From Anthostomella pinea (lineage: Eukaryota > Ascomycota > Sordariomycetes > Xylariales > Xylariaceae): a stretch of 64,000 nt of DNA. Below the pieces are notes generated by a model. That model was given only the letters and a program-made list of their open reading frames with translations. It ran no database searches and had not been told where the DNA came from. A program made the translations under genes and the position numbers. The stretch covers positions 4,340,001-4,404,000 of the forward strand of contig CAUWAG010000010.1 in the NCBI GenBank assembly GCA_963556695.1. The letters are read 5' to 3'. Position 1 is the stretch's first letter; each line of letters opens with the position of its first letter. Of this stretch, positions 12,048 to 23,000 are shown piece by piece.

Positions 12048-12779
12048 CGGTCCCCACGCGGACGGGCCTCTTTGGGCTGGCCGACTGGATTGCAGCGCAT
12101 ACCATCATCACCTAACCTCTCACAATCTAAAGCACAACCTCAACCCCAGTCCCGTCGCCAGTCTGTCCGGCTTAGGGCTGGACAAGGACGTATTCGACGT
12201 ACAAGTCAACCCCAGTCCCCACCTCCATCAACCATTGCTGCCAGCTCTCAACCATCCCAAACCAGATCCCGCCTGCATGATCAGCTTTCGCGAATGAGCA
12301 TTCAGGACAAGTTCCAGTCGTGGTCGACAGCCCAAAGGGCGCTGTCGCCTGGACTCAGCACCCGGACAACTCGATCTACCCAGACCGAGAGCACTCACTA
12401 CACACAGGACAAATCAACACAGACCATAACAAAAAGCACACCACCACAAAAATCCTCTCAACCGGAAATCACTATGGCCGGACACGACTATTCCTACCCC
12501 TCTCCCGTTTCCTCCCAGCCATCTCCATCATCAATGCGTTCCCGCAAAGGACGATTATACCGCAATAGATCAGGCGATCTTGTCAGCGCGGCCAAGATCA
12601 GACACAGCAGGGAGTCAGACATGAAGCGTGAAGATGAATTGTTGGGGGTTATCCTTGAGGGCATCAAAACTGCGGAGAATGCGCAAGCTGGAGAGATGAG
12701 CATGGACGAGGCTGGGCGATGGAGGCTGATGATGCAGCAGGAAGCCTTTCGTGGGGGACATCACCTCAGTGTAACATGA
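12048..12779 (+). CDS. 243-codon in-frame extension after RPA3 stop, or separate hypothetical gene
   Basis: This open frame is contiguous and in phase with the last RPA3 exon, separated from it only by the TGA at 12045-12047. It encodes a Ser/Thr/Gln/Pro-rich protein with a more ordered C-terminus (KREDELLGVILEGIKTAENA). The first ATG in frame is at 12294 (MSIQDKFQSW), which would give a 161-residue protein on its own. Three readings are possible: a separate gene with its own start, readthrough of the RPA3 stop, or splicing-out of the stop using an in-frame 78-nt GTGTAT...TTGCAG segment (12018-12095). I do not recognise the protein. Confidence 0.4.
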   Translation, partial: RSPRGRASLGWPTGLQRIPSSPNLSQSKAQPQPQSRRQSVRLRAGQGRIRRTSQPQSPPPSTIAASSQPSQTRSRLHDQLSRMSIQDKFQSWSTAQRALSPGLSTRTTRSTQTESTHYTQDKSTQTITKSTPPQKSSQPEITMAGHDYSYPSPVSSQPSPSSMRSRKGRLYRNRSGDLVSAAKIRHSRESDMKREDELLGVILEGIKTAENAQAGEMSMDEAGRWRLMMQQEAFRGGHHLSVT

Positions 12780-13796
12780 GGTAGAAGTCAGATTATCACT
12801 ATGGTCCCCTAAAAGTCCCTACCACTGTACAATCTTGCAGCGCGCCCATGTCAACCTTCCATCGCCGTCAATAGAACTTGATACCACGTGAACTTCTGTC
12901 TGACGCAGACTTGGAACATTAGGAGCGTGTATACATATGCACGACTGCTCATTGACATGATGCCGAAAAGTCGCATTTCCATGGTCTTTTCTGCCTGGTA
13001 CACTGAGCCCTTGTGAGTCTCTGTATACCACCCGTCCAGCAAACAACAGTATATTGATCGAATCGGAATAAGCACAATGGTATAAGCATTAATAGTGGCA
13101 TATCAAACCAAAGCTGCTTATTCCTATGCGCTTATTTCAGTATTAATTATCTTTACGGGTGATCTGAATTCTTATCAACATGGCGCAGCCGCACGGAGAC
13201 TTCAATGTGAGGGCTGAGTGTAACGGAATGACAGATAGGCCATAGATATTAATAGGTAGACCAGTGCTAGATGGCCGTTTCTACCCTTCTGACCTCCGCT
13301 GTAGGCTGCTTAAGATAGGAAGCCAGAGCAGGGCTACCAGATGCTGACCAATGCATGTGAATAGTTTCCATCAGCTTGTGGCTTACCGTACACCGAGAAA
13401 CACACGCTCCGAATCCTTCGCACCAACCTGCGAGTTTCGTCTGGTCTCGCGCAAAGAAGGAAACATACACTGTCAGCCGCGATGCTCGTGAACAGCACAG
13501 GAGCCGTACTCCTGCCCGGCTGATACTCAGGGCGCACGGCCCGACAACGGACCCATATAAGCCCCTTCTTCATCTCGCGTCCGTTGTACGGGTCAAAACG
13601 ACACGCAACGGTCGCTATTTCACCCGCCCGCCGTCTATCGCGCAGTGGAATGAATGGAGAGATATCAACTGGGTGGTGATTTCTTGTTTTGTTTTTTCTT
13701 AGGCAGTGGGCAGCTCCCAAGAAGCCTGGCTGCGGACCACGTGACGGTCGGCCAGGCTTCCTTTGGAGAGGCTCACGCCCAGTCCGAACTTTTACA
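12780..13796. other. Intergenic spacer
   Basis: Contains the palindromic repeat at 13065-13139 and the 3' flanks of the neighbouring genes. The minus-strand frame 13334-13864 partly overlaps the zinc-finger gene in another frame and is not supported. Confidence 0.45.
13065..13139. repeat. Palindromic intergenic repeat, copy 1 (75 bp)
   Basis: Begins GGAATAAGCAC, has a second ATAAGCA, then a spacer, and ends TGCTTATTCC followed by GCGCTTATTTCA. The right arm is the imperfect reverse complement of the left. It matches the copies at 15386, 43757, 19155 and 56729. Confidence 0.7.
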
Positions 13797-14884
13797 TCAT
13801 TGTAAGTTGGGCCTGGGTCTGGGCTCCCCCAAGAACATATCCAATGCTGAGACTTTAGACACACGGGGCTGAGGTGGTTCCTCTTCTAGCATACATGCAT
13901 TCTCCAACAGATTAGTCCACCTCCCGCTCGTCCCGGCGTGGCTGTGCTTGAGGTGCTGGCGGAAGTGGTCGGCGCGGTAGAACCTCTTGTTTTTGTTGCA
14001 CTCCATGTAGTGGTGGACATGCCGCATATGGTGCAACCGTTCGTGCCAGTCCACCACAGTCGCACATAGGGCGCCATCGCCGTCATCGCCAACACCGCCA
14101 TCACCAACAGCAGCACCTCCTCCATTACGCGCAAAGTCCTCACCACAGTAGCCACAGGAGTCAGCCACTCCTGGCTGCGAGGGGCTGTCATGGAATGCAG
14201 GCGAAAGGCCGAAAGGGGCCCCAGCGTTGCCGAGTGCAGAGCATGACCAGCTGTGGTGGCGGAGGTGGACGCTGTTCAAGTGGCGTATGGCTTCGTTTCT
14301 GGACTTGAACCGATTCGGGCAGAAAGTACACTCGTACTGCTTCTCGGCCTCGTGTTTACTGCGCATGTGTTAGCAGCAATGGAACCTATAGCCAATAATG
14401 GGGCATATATAGGTAGTTGGACTTACCTGAGTTGCTCGAGGGTTCCGAACTTTTTCGGCTTCTTGGGGCAGCATTCACAGATGTAGGGGCGATATTCGGG
14501 GTCACCCAAGATGGATGATGAAGCCCGCTCAGGTGTCCCGGGATATGGTCAGTGAGAGAGAATGACGGTGCCCACGAGTGCATAAGAAGTGTTTCAGTCG
14601 GCCCCGAAAAGCCAACAAGGTTCTCAATGCCATCGAGGCCTGAGGGTGCTGCCTCGTGTGTGATCTTGTGAGGCACTATAGGGTTTTCTAGAACAGCTCA
14701 CCTCTGGAGCCACACCTCTGTTCTTCACCTCAGGCATCCAACACCCTCGCTTGAAAATGTTACTCGTACGCTTCCACCGAGTCTCATACACCTCCCTCAA
14801 CCTTCCTCCCACAACCACCATCAACACTGTGGCCACGTCTGCACTCAAGGCGTCTAGCAACGACTGAAGACATCCCAACATCAT
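13797..14884 (-). CDS. C2H2-type zinc-finger protein (fungal CECCPKKPKKF family)
   Basis: Probable DNA-binding protein. Three exons are proposed: 14884-14702, 14527-14427 and 14358-13797, about 281 residues with all phases consistent. The middle exon reads YICECCPKKPKKFGTLEQL and joins SKHEAEKQYECTFCPNRF, a classic C2H2 finger (C-x2-C...H-x4-H) of a widespread Pezizomycotina family. A further CGYCGEDF...HxxHVHHYMEC unit and the block FYRADHFRQHLKHSHAGTSG follow, both typical of that family. A Gly/Val/Asp-rich low-complexity insert lies between the two Cys/His units. Exons 2 and 3 are well supported. Exon 1 (MMLGCLQSLLDAL...) is inferred only from a GTGAGC donor, an acceptor and phase, and could be wrong. 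Confidence 0.75.
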
Positions 14885-15385
14885 GCATCATCTTGTCAAC
14901 GTGAGTATCTCTTCTTCTTCTGCTTCACATGTCCTCACCAGCACCCTTCTCCAGCACCTCGTCGTCGCACCAGTCTACCATCGAACATCTGCACCACCAT
15001 CTGAATCACCATCTGCATCACCATTCCCTCTTTCAGGTGCCGTCGTCACCAGCAGCTTCTTCGACAGAACGAGGTACGAACACAGCGTACTGGAGCCCTT
15101 ACCTCAAATTTCCACACTCCCACTACGACACCTAACCCACAATAAGCAATTCCTTCAATCGAGCAAATTTACCGATTTTCATACCACTGCAGCTGTCACA
15201 CAGCCTTATGAATACAACATTGGTTGTTGCTATATGCTAACAACAAACAGAGAAGAAAGCAAGGGCGAGACCAACGTATGCCGTACTGGGCATTGCCTAT
15301 AAGTACTGCGCTGTCTATTCTACACCGAACCTCCAAAAGTCTCGTACATCCCTCGTTCAGCAAGCGTGGAGTATATTCATTATAC

Positions 15386-15461
15386 TGGAATAAGCACTCC
15401 GGAATAAGCATCGAAAATGACTTTTTGGGGTAAAGCTGCTTATTCCAGGGTGCTTATTCCA
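15386..15461. repeat. Palindromic intergenic repeat, copy 2 (76 bp, near-complete)
   Basis: Both arms carry the 11-mer TGGAATAAGCA (or a one- to three-base variant) twice. By hand, the whole 76 bp aligns without gaps to the reverse complement of the copy at 43757-43832 at about 63 of 76 positions, including the central spacer, so these are homologous copies and not merely similar palindromes. Confidence 0.8.
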
Positions 15462-15587
15462 TTAATGTGAAGGCAGCATTGATATCCACGATTGATCGAG
15501 GGATGCCGGACGGAGACCTGGGGGTGACTGTAACTTGGATTTTGGCTAACTCTATCCTCTCCCAAGCCCGCCCGCAAGAGAGTGTAG

Positions 15588-16609
15588 GTGAGTTTCGCGC
15601 AGCCCATGGCATACTAGGAATGGCAATTAACGAACGGCGTTTAGGACGATCTGGCGGCCTTCGTAAGACCTTCATGACAGTACGCGGTTTGAAGACTTGT
15701 GTCGCTAAAGGAATATAGATCGCCGAGAAGGAGAAGAAGAAAAAGGAAAAGGAGAAGGAGGTTCGTCCCTGGAAGCTTCGGCGTACACTCATACTATTTT
15801 GCTAATCTTTGAGAATACAGGCCGAGCGAATGGTAGGTAACAGTCCTGTGGGGGTTTGCTTGAAAGGCATCGATCGAGTACTTACAGTTTTTTAAAACAT
15901 CTCGCCCAAGAAGAATGTAGGCCACGCACTTGATTGATGGTTTACTTCTTACGGAAACCTGCGAGCTGACATACACAACTTTCAAGCCTCCTGGTCCCGC
16001 CATGGTAAATGGACGTTCGTTTCTGGCTTTTATATACCTGCTAGCTAACACGCACTCGTTTCTAGACCGGCGCCGAGAAGAACGAGTATGATTTTCAGCC
16101 GATCATTCCGCCTCCGGACGTATGGCTAAGGGGCCATATAGCCATAAATGAGTGTCCGAGGAGATGTGGTGGTGGTGTGAGTACTGATTGATACCATTAA
16201 TCCTCTAGCAGTTTACTGACTTGGTCTAGTAGATTTTCATAAAAAAACAGTATGCAACCTCCTCGATCAAGGCCCGTACTCGACCAACTAACAACACTTT
16301 TCAGATTTGGCAGAACAAAAATCTCGTGGTAGGGAACTCATCGAGCATGGATCATCATTTCCTCGGGCTAACTGGGACTTAGAGACGGCGAGAAAGAACC
16401 GTACGCAAACCTCTCGACAAAAGGCTATACTTGACCAACTGACGATGCTTTCAGAACTAGCTTAACAAAATTGGCGGTATGGAACGCATGAAGTATCAGT
16501 GATGAGTGCCCCAGCTAACAGAGACCCAGAAAAGACAGAGGAGAATGGTATTATCGCTCCTTGCCGTGAGGCCGAGGACAGTCAACGAGTACTGGCATTG
16601 CTTACCTAG
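15588..16609 (+). other. Candidate micro-exon gene: a dozen intron-like segments separated by tiny exons
   Basis: Twelve GT...AG segments, nearly all 53-62 nt, follow one another: 15588-15644, 15663-15718, 15761-15820, 15833-15887, 15917-15986, 16005-16065, 16177-16229, 16250-16304, 16329-16382, 16401-16454, 16477-16529 and 16548-16609. Most have CTAAC, CTGAC or CTAAT 10-25 nt before the AG. Segments between them are 18, 42, 12, 29, 18, 111, about 17-20, 24, 18, 22 and 18 nt. The first ones read in frame as DDLAAF, then a Lys/Glu run IAEKEKKKKEKEKE, then AERM; the 111-nt exon reads TGAEKNEYDFQPIIPPPD onward. Start, end and complete frame are not resolved: joining the 29-nt segment breaks the frame unless 15833-15986 is one intron. 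I do not recognise a protein family. It may be an active micro-exon gene or a decaying intron-rich gene. Confidence 0.45.
16250..16547 (+). repeat. Tandem duplication of an intron/micro-exon module (151 + 147 bp)
   Basis: Unit 1 (16250-16400) and unit 2 (16401-16547) each contain intron, 22-24 nt exon, intron, 18 nt exon. The first introns share GTAYGCAA, a TCGA, GACCAACTRAC and TTTCAG at matching places. The second introns share GTA-GGAAC and GCTAAC. The small exons share an AACAAAA core. The resemblance is diverged but runs the whole unit. Confidence 0.6.
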
Positions 16610-17420
16610 AAGAACCTGACATTGGGCTGACCCCATTGCATCTTACATCGATAATTCTTGGGTTATTTTGTGACCAGTGTCCTTTCCAATCCGCCACTGC
16701 AAGCAGGTTTCAGTTGCTTTTGCATGCTCATTTGTGGGAATTGCCACACTGTATCTGAACTTCATCCACCCGCCTATTACTTCGCTAGGATGCTCTGGAT
16801 TCAAGAACTGCATTCACGGGTTCTTCCGGCATACCCTTAGCAGTGTCGATTCGGGATGGCACATAACCCATGCCCGTTTGAAAGACGGCGTCTTCAAGTT
16901 TAAACACTCAAAATGCCCTCTAAGTATCAGCAAAAAAGCCTAACTCTCTCAGTTGCTCTAGATAAGATGCCTTCGCCGTCCACTATGCAGCATGAACCCG
17001 AGCTGCCTCGATGCATCCACGACATCGGTCACGGTCGGCAGTGTGCTCGAAACGATGTCCCCTATCGAGGCTGCCTGCTACATGGGTATATCTTGGGAAA
17101 TGCTTTGCAACCCTGGAAACCAAAGGAGGAGGAGAAAGGAATAGGGAAAGGAGACCGTGTCTCTTTCCGGTAAGGACTGAACTCTATTTCAGCCTCCAAC
17201 GTTGTTTCCAAAGCCAAAACGCGTCTCCGTTTCTGCTTGGTTTCTTGCTAAGGTCACAAAGCCCTACATTTGCAAGCCACCTGCACACACCATCTGCTCC
17301 CAACACCGTGTCCCAGCACACCAATACCAGTCTTGCTGGCAGCACCATTTCGAGACAACACCGTCGACTCTACTGCAAACTCTCGTCACCATCGCACGCC
17401 TCAACAGACGACCACTCACC

Positions 17421-18622
17421 ATGGCAGCCGCAATCTTCTACCCGTTCAATCGACTGCCAAAGGAGCTCAGAGACCAGATATGGGAGGAAGCGATCCGCCC
17501 CGACGTCCCATCAGCCCACTTCTTCTCAGCCTGGGATAGCCGGCAACACGCCTCATACCCAAGGATGGCCGAGCTGTCCGTAGCCGGTCGAGGCGAGGAC
17601 AGAGACATACCGTGCGGCCTAGCAGCTCCGCGTCGCAACAAAGCAGAACCCGACATCCCTTCGTGGTTCGACAACAACCCGTCGGTGTATCTCGAGGACG
17701 GCGGACTCTGGACAGCGTGCAAGGAGTCGCGCGAAGCAACGACCAAGCGCTTCGGCAATCACAGAGTCGTCTACCAGCGGCCGCCCGTCGACGAGGACGA
17801 GCCCGCCGTCATCGAGCCGTTCGAGCACATCGTCGACGCACCTACTATCGGTACCATGGTGCAGGATGGCAGGCGCCAGCACTTCACCGTCTGCCCCAAG
17901 ACGGACCTCTTCTGTATACAGCCATTTGGCGGTACACGCAGCGGTATAAGTTGGGATAGGTTTGAGGGGGACGTGCCAATCTTCAACAAGCAGGGGATCC
18001 CTCGGCCTCACATCGCTCTAGAGTTCGACCCGCTTGGATGGATGATGACCCGGATCAACACGGCTATACAAAATGGTTTCTGCCGCACCCAGGAGGAAGT
18101 GCGCCTCGCAAGATACCGTATCAAAGGTTCGATGCCGACCTCGTGTGCAGTCGGTGCTACACCGAACTCGGATGCGTCGCAGAAGCCGCTACAGACCGCC
18201 TGGGCGAATGGGCGAGCCGACTCTGGTTCATCGACTACCGCATTCGATGCGGCCCCCAAGCTGGGCCGTTAGACACCGAGGGGCTGACGACCTTCCGAGG
18301 CAGGGGCTGTACATTTATCGACATTACTGACGAGTTGAATTGCACCCGTCCCGGCAAGTACAACTTCATCGACCCCGATGCGCCCGTCGGGTGGATCTGG
18401 GGCGACGATAGGCCCCAAGCATCGATGCACTTTTTCTTGGACGCGCTCAATGAGGAACTGGACCAATACGCTAACCATTACCAACTTCCGTATCCGGATG
18501 TTGAAACTGAAACGTGGATCACCTGGCCTCCCCGTGACAACGCGCCTGTTATCGCAGTGTTGGCATGCGTCCCCGACAGCGCATTCAGGCAGCGCCCTGA
18601 TCCTGATTACGGAGAGCAATGA
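17421..18622 (+). CDS. 2EXR domain-containing protein
   Basis: Uncharacterised fungal family with an N-terminal 2EXR motif, here FYPFNRLPKELRDQIWEEAI at residues 5-24. Start at 17421 is chosen because CACCATGG is a strong context and the motif follows at once. The first frame runs without stop to past 18200, but the conserved LGEWASRLWFIDYRIR segment is in another frame. A 65-nt intron at 18118-18182 (donor GTATCA, acceptor GCAG) joins the two frames as ARY|QAATDRLGEW and gives about 378 residues. The alternative of a true frameshift is less likely because the intron size and phase fit. 2EXR proteins are expanded in Pezizomycotina and their role is not known. Confidence 0.75.
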
Positions 18623-20009
18623 GGGACATTAACGAGGCACAGAGTACGGTCTTGGAAGGTCACACTTGGCGGCATCTGTTCATCGGTCGGAGACTCGAGT
18701 CGGAAATTCTGGAGGCAGCTCTCTCACGTAGGACCGAGATGAGTAGAAGGGTGTCTGCAAGCAGGGAAGAAAACAGCAACCACTCAACAACAGTAAGCAT
18801 CGGAAAGCTTCGAAGTGTCATCAACCGCAATCTACAACGCAACTATTCCAGGCCCTAGGGTGTGGGGTGTCGAGAATTGGATAGATAGCCAGTGAGTTTC
18901 CCATGGGTGAAACCTCGGAAAGCCCGACAAATGGTCTCACCGGCGGACCTGGGCTCAGGGACCCTGCGTTGGACTTGGTGTGAGAAAACTCGACGTTGTT
19001 CACAACTGTGAATTGTAAGGAAGAGCCTTGGTGATTAGGGCATTGATCTAAGAGGCACATCTAGTTATAGTCACATCCTATAAGTCACCGTCCGCGCACC
19101 TTGAGGGCCTCACACCCTTCCTAACACCCCCGCCCCCCTATAGGATGTTAACAGTGGAATAAGCACCATAAAATAATCAGCTATATCCTAATACGACTCT
19201 CTAGGCTCATTCCAAAGTGATTATTGTATAGATGACAATAATCCATGAATATTCCAAACTTTGATTACGAGTGTACGGAGACTTCTGAGATGTGATGGTA
19301 AGGGTTCAGTGTAGCTACCACCAGACCGAAGGGCGCAGCTAGGAAAGGTCCTGATATAGAGATGTAGAATAACAGCACACACAGCTGGCCGGGTTGGGTT
19401 CCATTAGGTAGTGAGTAAGTAGCAGCAGCAACCAAAGTAGTTGAGGTTGTCAAGCTATTGTCAAGTTCAATGTATGACAGCTGTACCCTGGACACCTGCA
19501 GGCCCTTTATCTGTCCGATCCCTTCACACTCTGCAAGGCTTATCTGCAAAAGTCTGGCTGTGGCACGTACCTAGCAAGGTTTTCGTACACTGGACCTGTG
19601 TGGAAGGCCTACGGGCAGGATGCATAGACGACAGCGAGATCCAGCCTTATCCCACCAGCTACTCGTAGGACATGCACATGAAATTCGGACGCAAAAACAA
19701 GGCGCATGCTCAAAGAATATATTTCATCGTGTGCTCCAATAAGGCCGGACACTACCTACGTGGAGTATCGTCAGCCCACTCCATCAACCGCCGCAAATGC
19801 TACTTGGACACAATGCTACCTAAACTCCGAACCTGGGGTATGTCCGCCAACCCAACCATCTGTCCCATTGAGGTGGCTCACGATGAGCTAGTAGATGCAC
19901 CGCAATGCGTACAGTATATCGCAGAACGCCGTGACTTATAATAAAATCTTCGTAGCCCGTAATAGGTTCTGTTCAGAGGCACCAGTATGTACCAGTATGC
20001 GCCCAGCGC
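18623..20009. other. Intergenic spacer
   Basis: No supported gene. Contains the palindromic repeat at 19155-19228. The plus frame at 19672-19941 starts with ATG but has no recognisable domain and no splice context. Confidence 0.45.
19155..19228. repeat. Palindromic intergenic repeat, copy 3 (about 74 bp, diverged)
   Basis: Starts TGGAATAAGCAC and ends with GGCTCATTCCA followed by GTGATTATTGTA, the decayed counterpart of the double arm in the other copies. The inner half of the left arm is eroded to AAATAAT. Confidence 0.55.
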
Positions 20010-23000
20010 TCAGGGAGCGCCCTCACCACCCTCTTCCCCAAAATTCGTACTATCAAAACTCGTACTCTCATTCACATGGGTGTTGAAGGGGTCCAAAAGT
20101 CGGGCGATTTTATCGTCTTCTACTAGGTTACCGCCAAACGCATGCTGCTGCGTGTAACGAAACATGTGGGGCGGCGAGCTGGGCACAATGCCGTCTGTGC
20201 TTAGCAAGTCGCCAAAGTCGAAACGCGGGCCGCCACCCAGGTGATCATCACTGTTCAGCTGAGACAGAGAATAAGGGTCAAGCTGAAACCCGCGAGGTGG
20301 GCCTGGCATGACGAAGTTGTCCGCCTCAGAAAGAAGCTGGTTGATTGATCTCGTCAGAGGGGACCCGTAGTTTGTTTCTTGGAGAAATTGCGAGGGTAGC
20401 GCGTGGCGGGGCGAGGGTAGCGAGTGGCGTGGCGAACGTCGCAGGGAGAGCAGTGTCGAGCGCGGTGTCCTAGTGGGAGTCCTTGTCGGAGTGCGTTCGA
20501 GTAGCATCTGGCCGGGCGATGTAATAGACCTTCCGGAGCGCATAGACCTGGTGACACTCCTGGTGACGGGACGATGACTTGGGGTGGGACGTGTCGGCGT
20601 CTTGAAAGGCTCACTGTTGCCAGGTTTGGGAGGCGGCGTTGATGGCCGCGGTGGTGTACCAAAGAGGTAAGCCATATCGTCATTAGCTGGATTCTGACTT
20701 GGAGAAGCTGGTCCACTATTCTCCTTCTCTGGTCCGGTTTCGCCCCCCTTAGTTTCAGCGAATCCAGGAGAGGTCTGCACGATGTTAACCGCGACTTCTC
20801 CTAGGATTCTGTGCTCGCCGGTTTTGCGGGGAGATGGAAACAAAAGTCTTCGTGTGCCGCCAAGCTCGTCGTCTATAGCAATAGGGCTTCCAGGTGTACC
20901 ACTCCCTCTAGAATGGGTAGATCCCCGAGAGTGAGTTGAGCCTGGTCCTTTCGGCTCTGGAGCAAGCCTCTTGCGATCTTTCCCAGACCCGTTATCAAAA
21001 GCCCTCCCTGCCTGTCTTCCATGGCCTGCCGCCTTCGTTGGCGGCTCCTTGGGCGACAGCGAGCCCTCGGGTGGTCCAAGAGGGTCTGTCGGCAGACAAG
21101 CTTCTGAAGTAAGGTTTGACTGAGCGTCGCTCTTGGTTCGAGCCTTCTTTCCTCGCGCAGCTCCACTGCCGTTGGCCCGCTTTCTCCGTGTTTGAGAGAG
21201 TCTTTGCTCATCTTTCTCCCACTTCTCTGATGGTCGATGGGCTTTCCACTTGGAGAACCATATCCCGCACGCTTTTGATAGAGTTAGCAACATCTCATAA
21301 TATCAAATCAGGGCTTACACTTACGGTTACACAGGAGGATTTCGGTCCACGTGCTCCTATCATCCTTCGGGCCAAGAGATTTCTTGACAATCTCGTACGA
21401 AGTTGGCTTGCCCTCATTGTCCCTCAGCAAAATGTTGATCGCAGTAACATGGCCAGGCTTCTCTGAATACTCGTGGTACGCTGGTACCCCCTTGTGTTCC
21501 TGCTTCCAGATTTTCCGCCACGTTGGCGTTTGCAGCGCACCACAGTTGCGGCAAAATTGTGGAAGCTGACCCTGCTCTATAGCTTCTTCCAACCTCTGCC
21601 TGATCTGCTGCCTCTTGACATAATTCTTGTTGGACTTTGTGTCAAGAGCATCAAAAGCATCCAGAACATCTGATTGTGGATGGACAGATTCTGACAGTGG
21701 GATTGGCAGTGTCAGCTGCGGCAGAACGGGATCACTTGCTGGTGCCACCGGGAGTTCGGGCTCCACAGAGGTTTCCGCAGCTGGTGCCGGGGCTGGGGGA
21801 GGTTCCAGCCGAAATCCAGATTCGATATGGGGATTCATGCCATCGTATTGGGAAGCATCCTCATCAGCTGGCGTGAAAGAGTGGTCGCCCAAGCCCAGAG
21901 AGTCCAGATATTCTTCATGCCGCTCATTGCCAAACTCGCCCATGAACGCTAACTCCAAGCTAGTAAATTCTCTTTGTGTATGGTCTACCTCGAGGTGCTC
22001 GAGTTGGTCAGCCGGCTGTTCCTCGCTAGCTTCGGGAGCATGGGGTTCAACAGATTCGGCAGTATCGCGCTCAGGAGGCTGAGGCCAGAAGGGTTCAGGC
22101 TGCACAAGCATAGGCTGGACTGATTTAGACACCGCAGGATCATGAACGGTAGGCTCAGGAACGACAGGCGCAGGTACGACGGGCTCAGGAACGACAGGCT
22201 CAGGAGCGACAGAGACAGAATCGGCCGGTTCAGTGGCGACAGGCGCAGGTACGTCAGGCTCAGTCACGTCAGGCCCACGTACATCAGACCTGGGGATTAA
22301 GGGTTCAACTTGGCCAGACTTTGCTCTCATGCGCAGGATCCCAGCAGGTTCTGGTATAACAGACATCGACCCGGACGATTCGAACACTGGTGGAAGCAAT
22401 GCCGTATTACTGGTGATCTTTTTTCTTTTCGCGCTGACTCTGCGACATAAGGGTACCGATGGGTTGTATATCGATGCCTCTGGTAATAATCCCGGGGGGC
22501 CTGGGACTTCGTTACGGAAACCTGCCTCAGTCTTGGGTGGTTGAGGCTTGGGCGGTAGTAGAGATTTGGCCGGCTCCGTTTTCGGCGGTTGTTTCTTCGC
22601 ACGACTGCGACGGGGCTTCGGTTTTGGCTTCGGCTTTGCTGCTGCCGTTTCCGTTTCCGTAGGGGGATGCTCGGCGGAACTTTTGGCGGTGTTGTCCTCG
22701 TCAAGTGGGCCTTCGAGCCCACCACTCATGAATCCTGAGTCTGGCTGTTGCATCGCCATGGGCATAGGAGGCAGGATGGGACTTGATGGGGCGGGGCTAG
22801 ATTGCATGCGGTACATAACAGACTTCGGAACCGGAGGCGACGACCCAATGTCTGCTGGGCTGGGTCCATCACTGTATGCTGATGGAGATGGCGCGGCAGA
22901 GTATCCTTGAGACACCGCGTTCTGGCCCTGGGACATCGAGCGGTTCGGCTCTATATGCCCAGGTAAGCCGTCTGTGACATGACCTGACGTAGACTGGCGT

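Noticed and set aside
13334..13864. 176-codon minus frame
   Set aside because: Overlaps the zinc-finger gene's 3' end in another frame; no domain.
16913..17173. 86-codon ATG frame with several Cys/His residues
   Set aside because: Lies in the probable 5' leader of the 2EXR gene or as an exon of the micro-exon candidate; no family recognised and no splice evidence.
18060..18200. True frameshift in the 2EXR gene
   Set aside because: A 65-nt intron with proper ends and phase explains the frame change.
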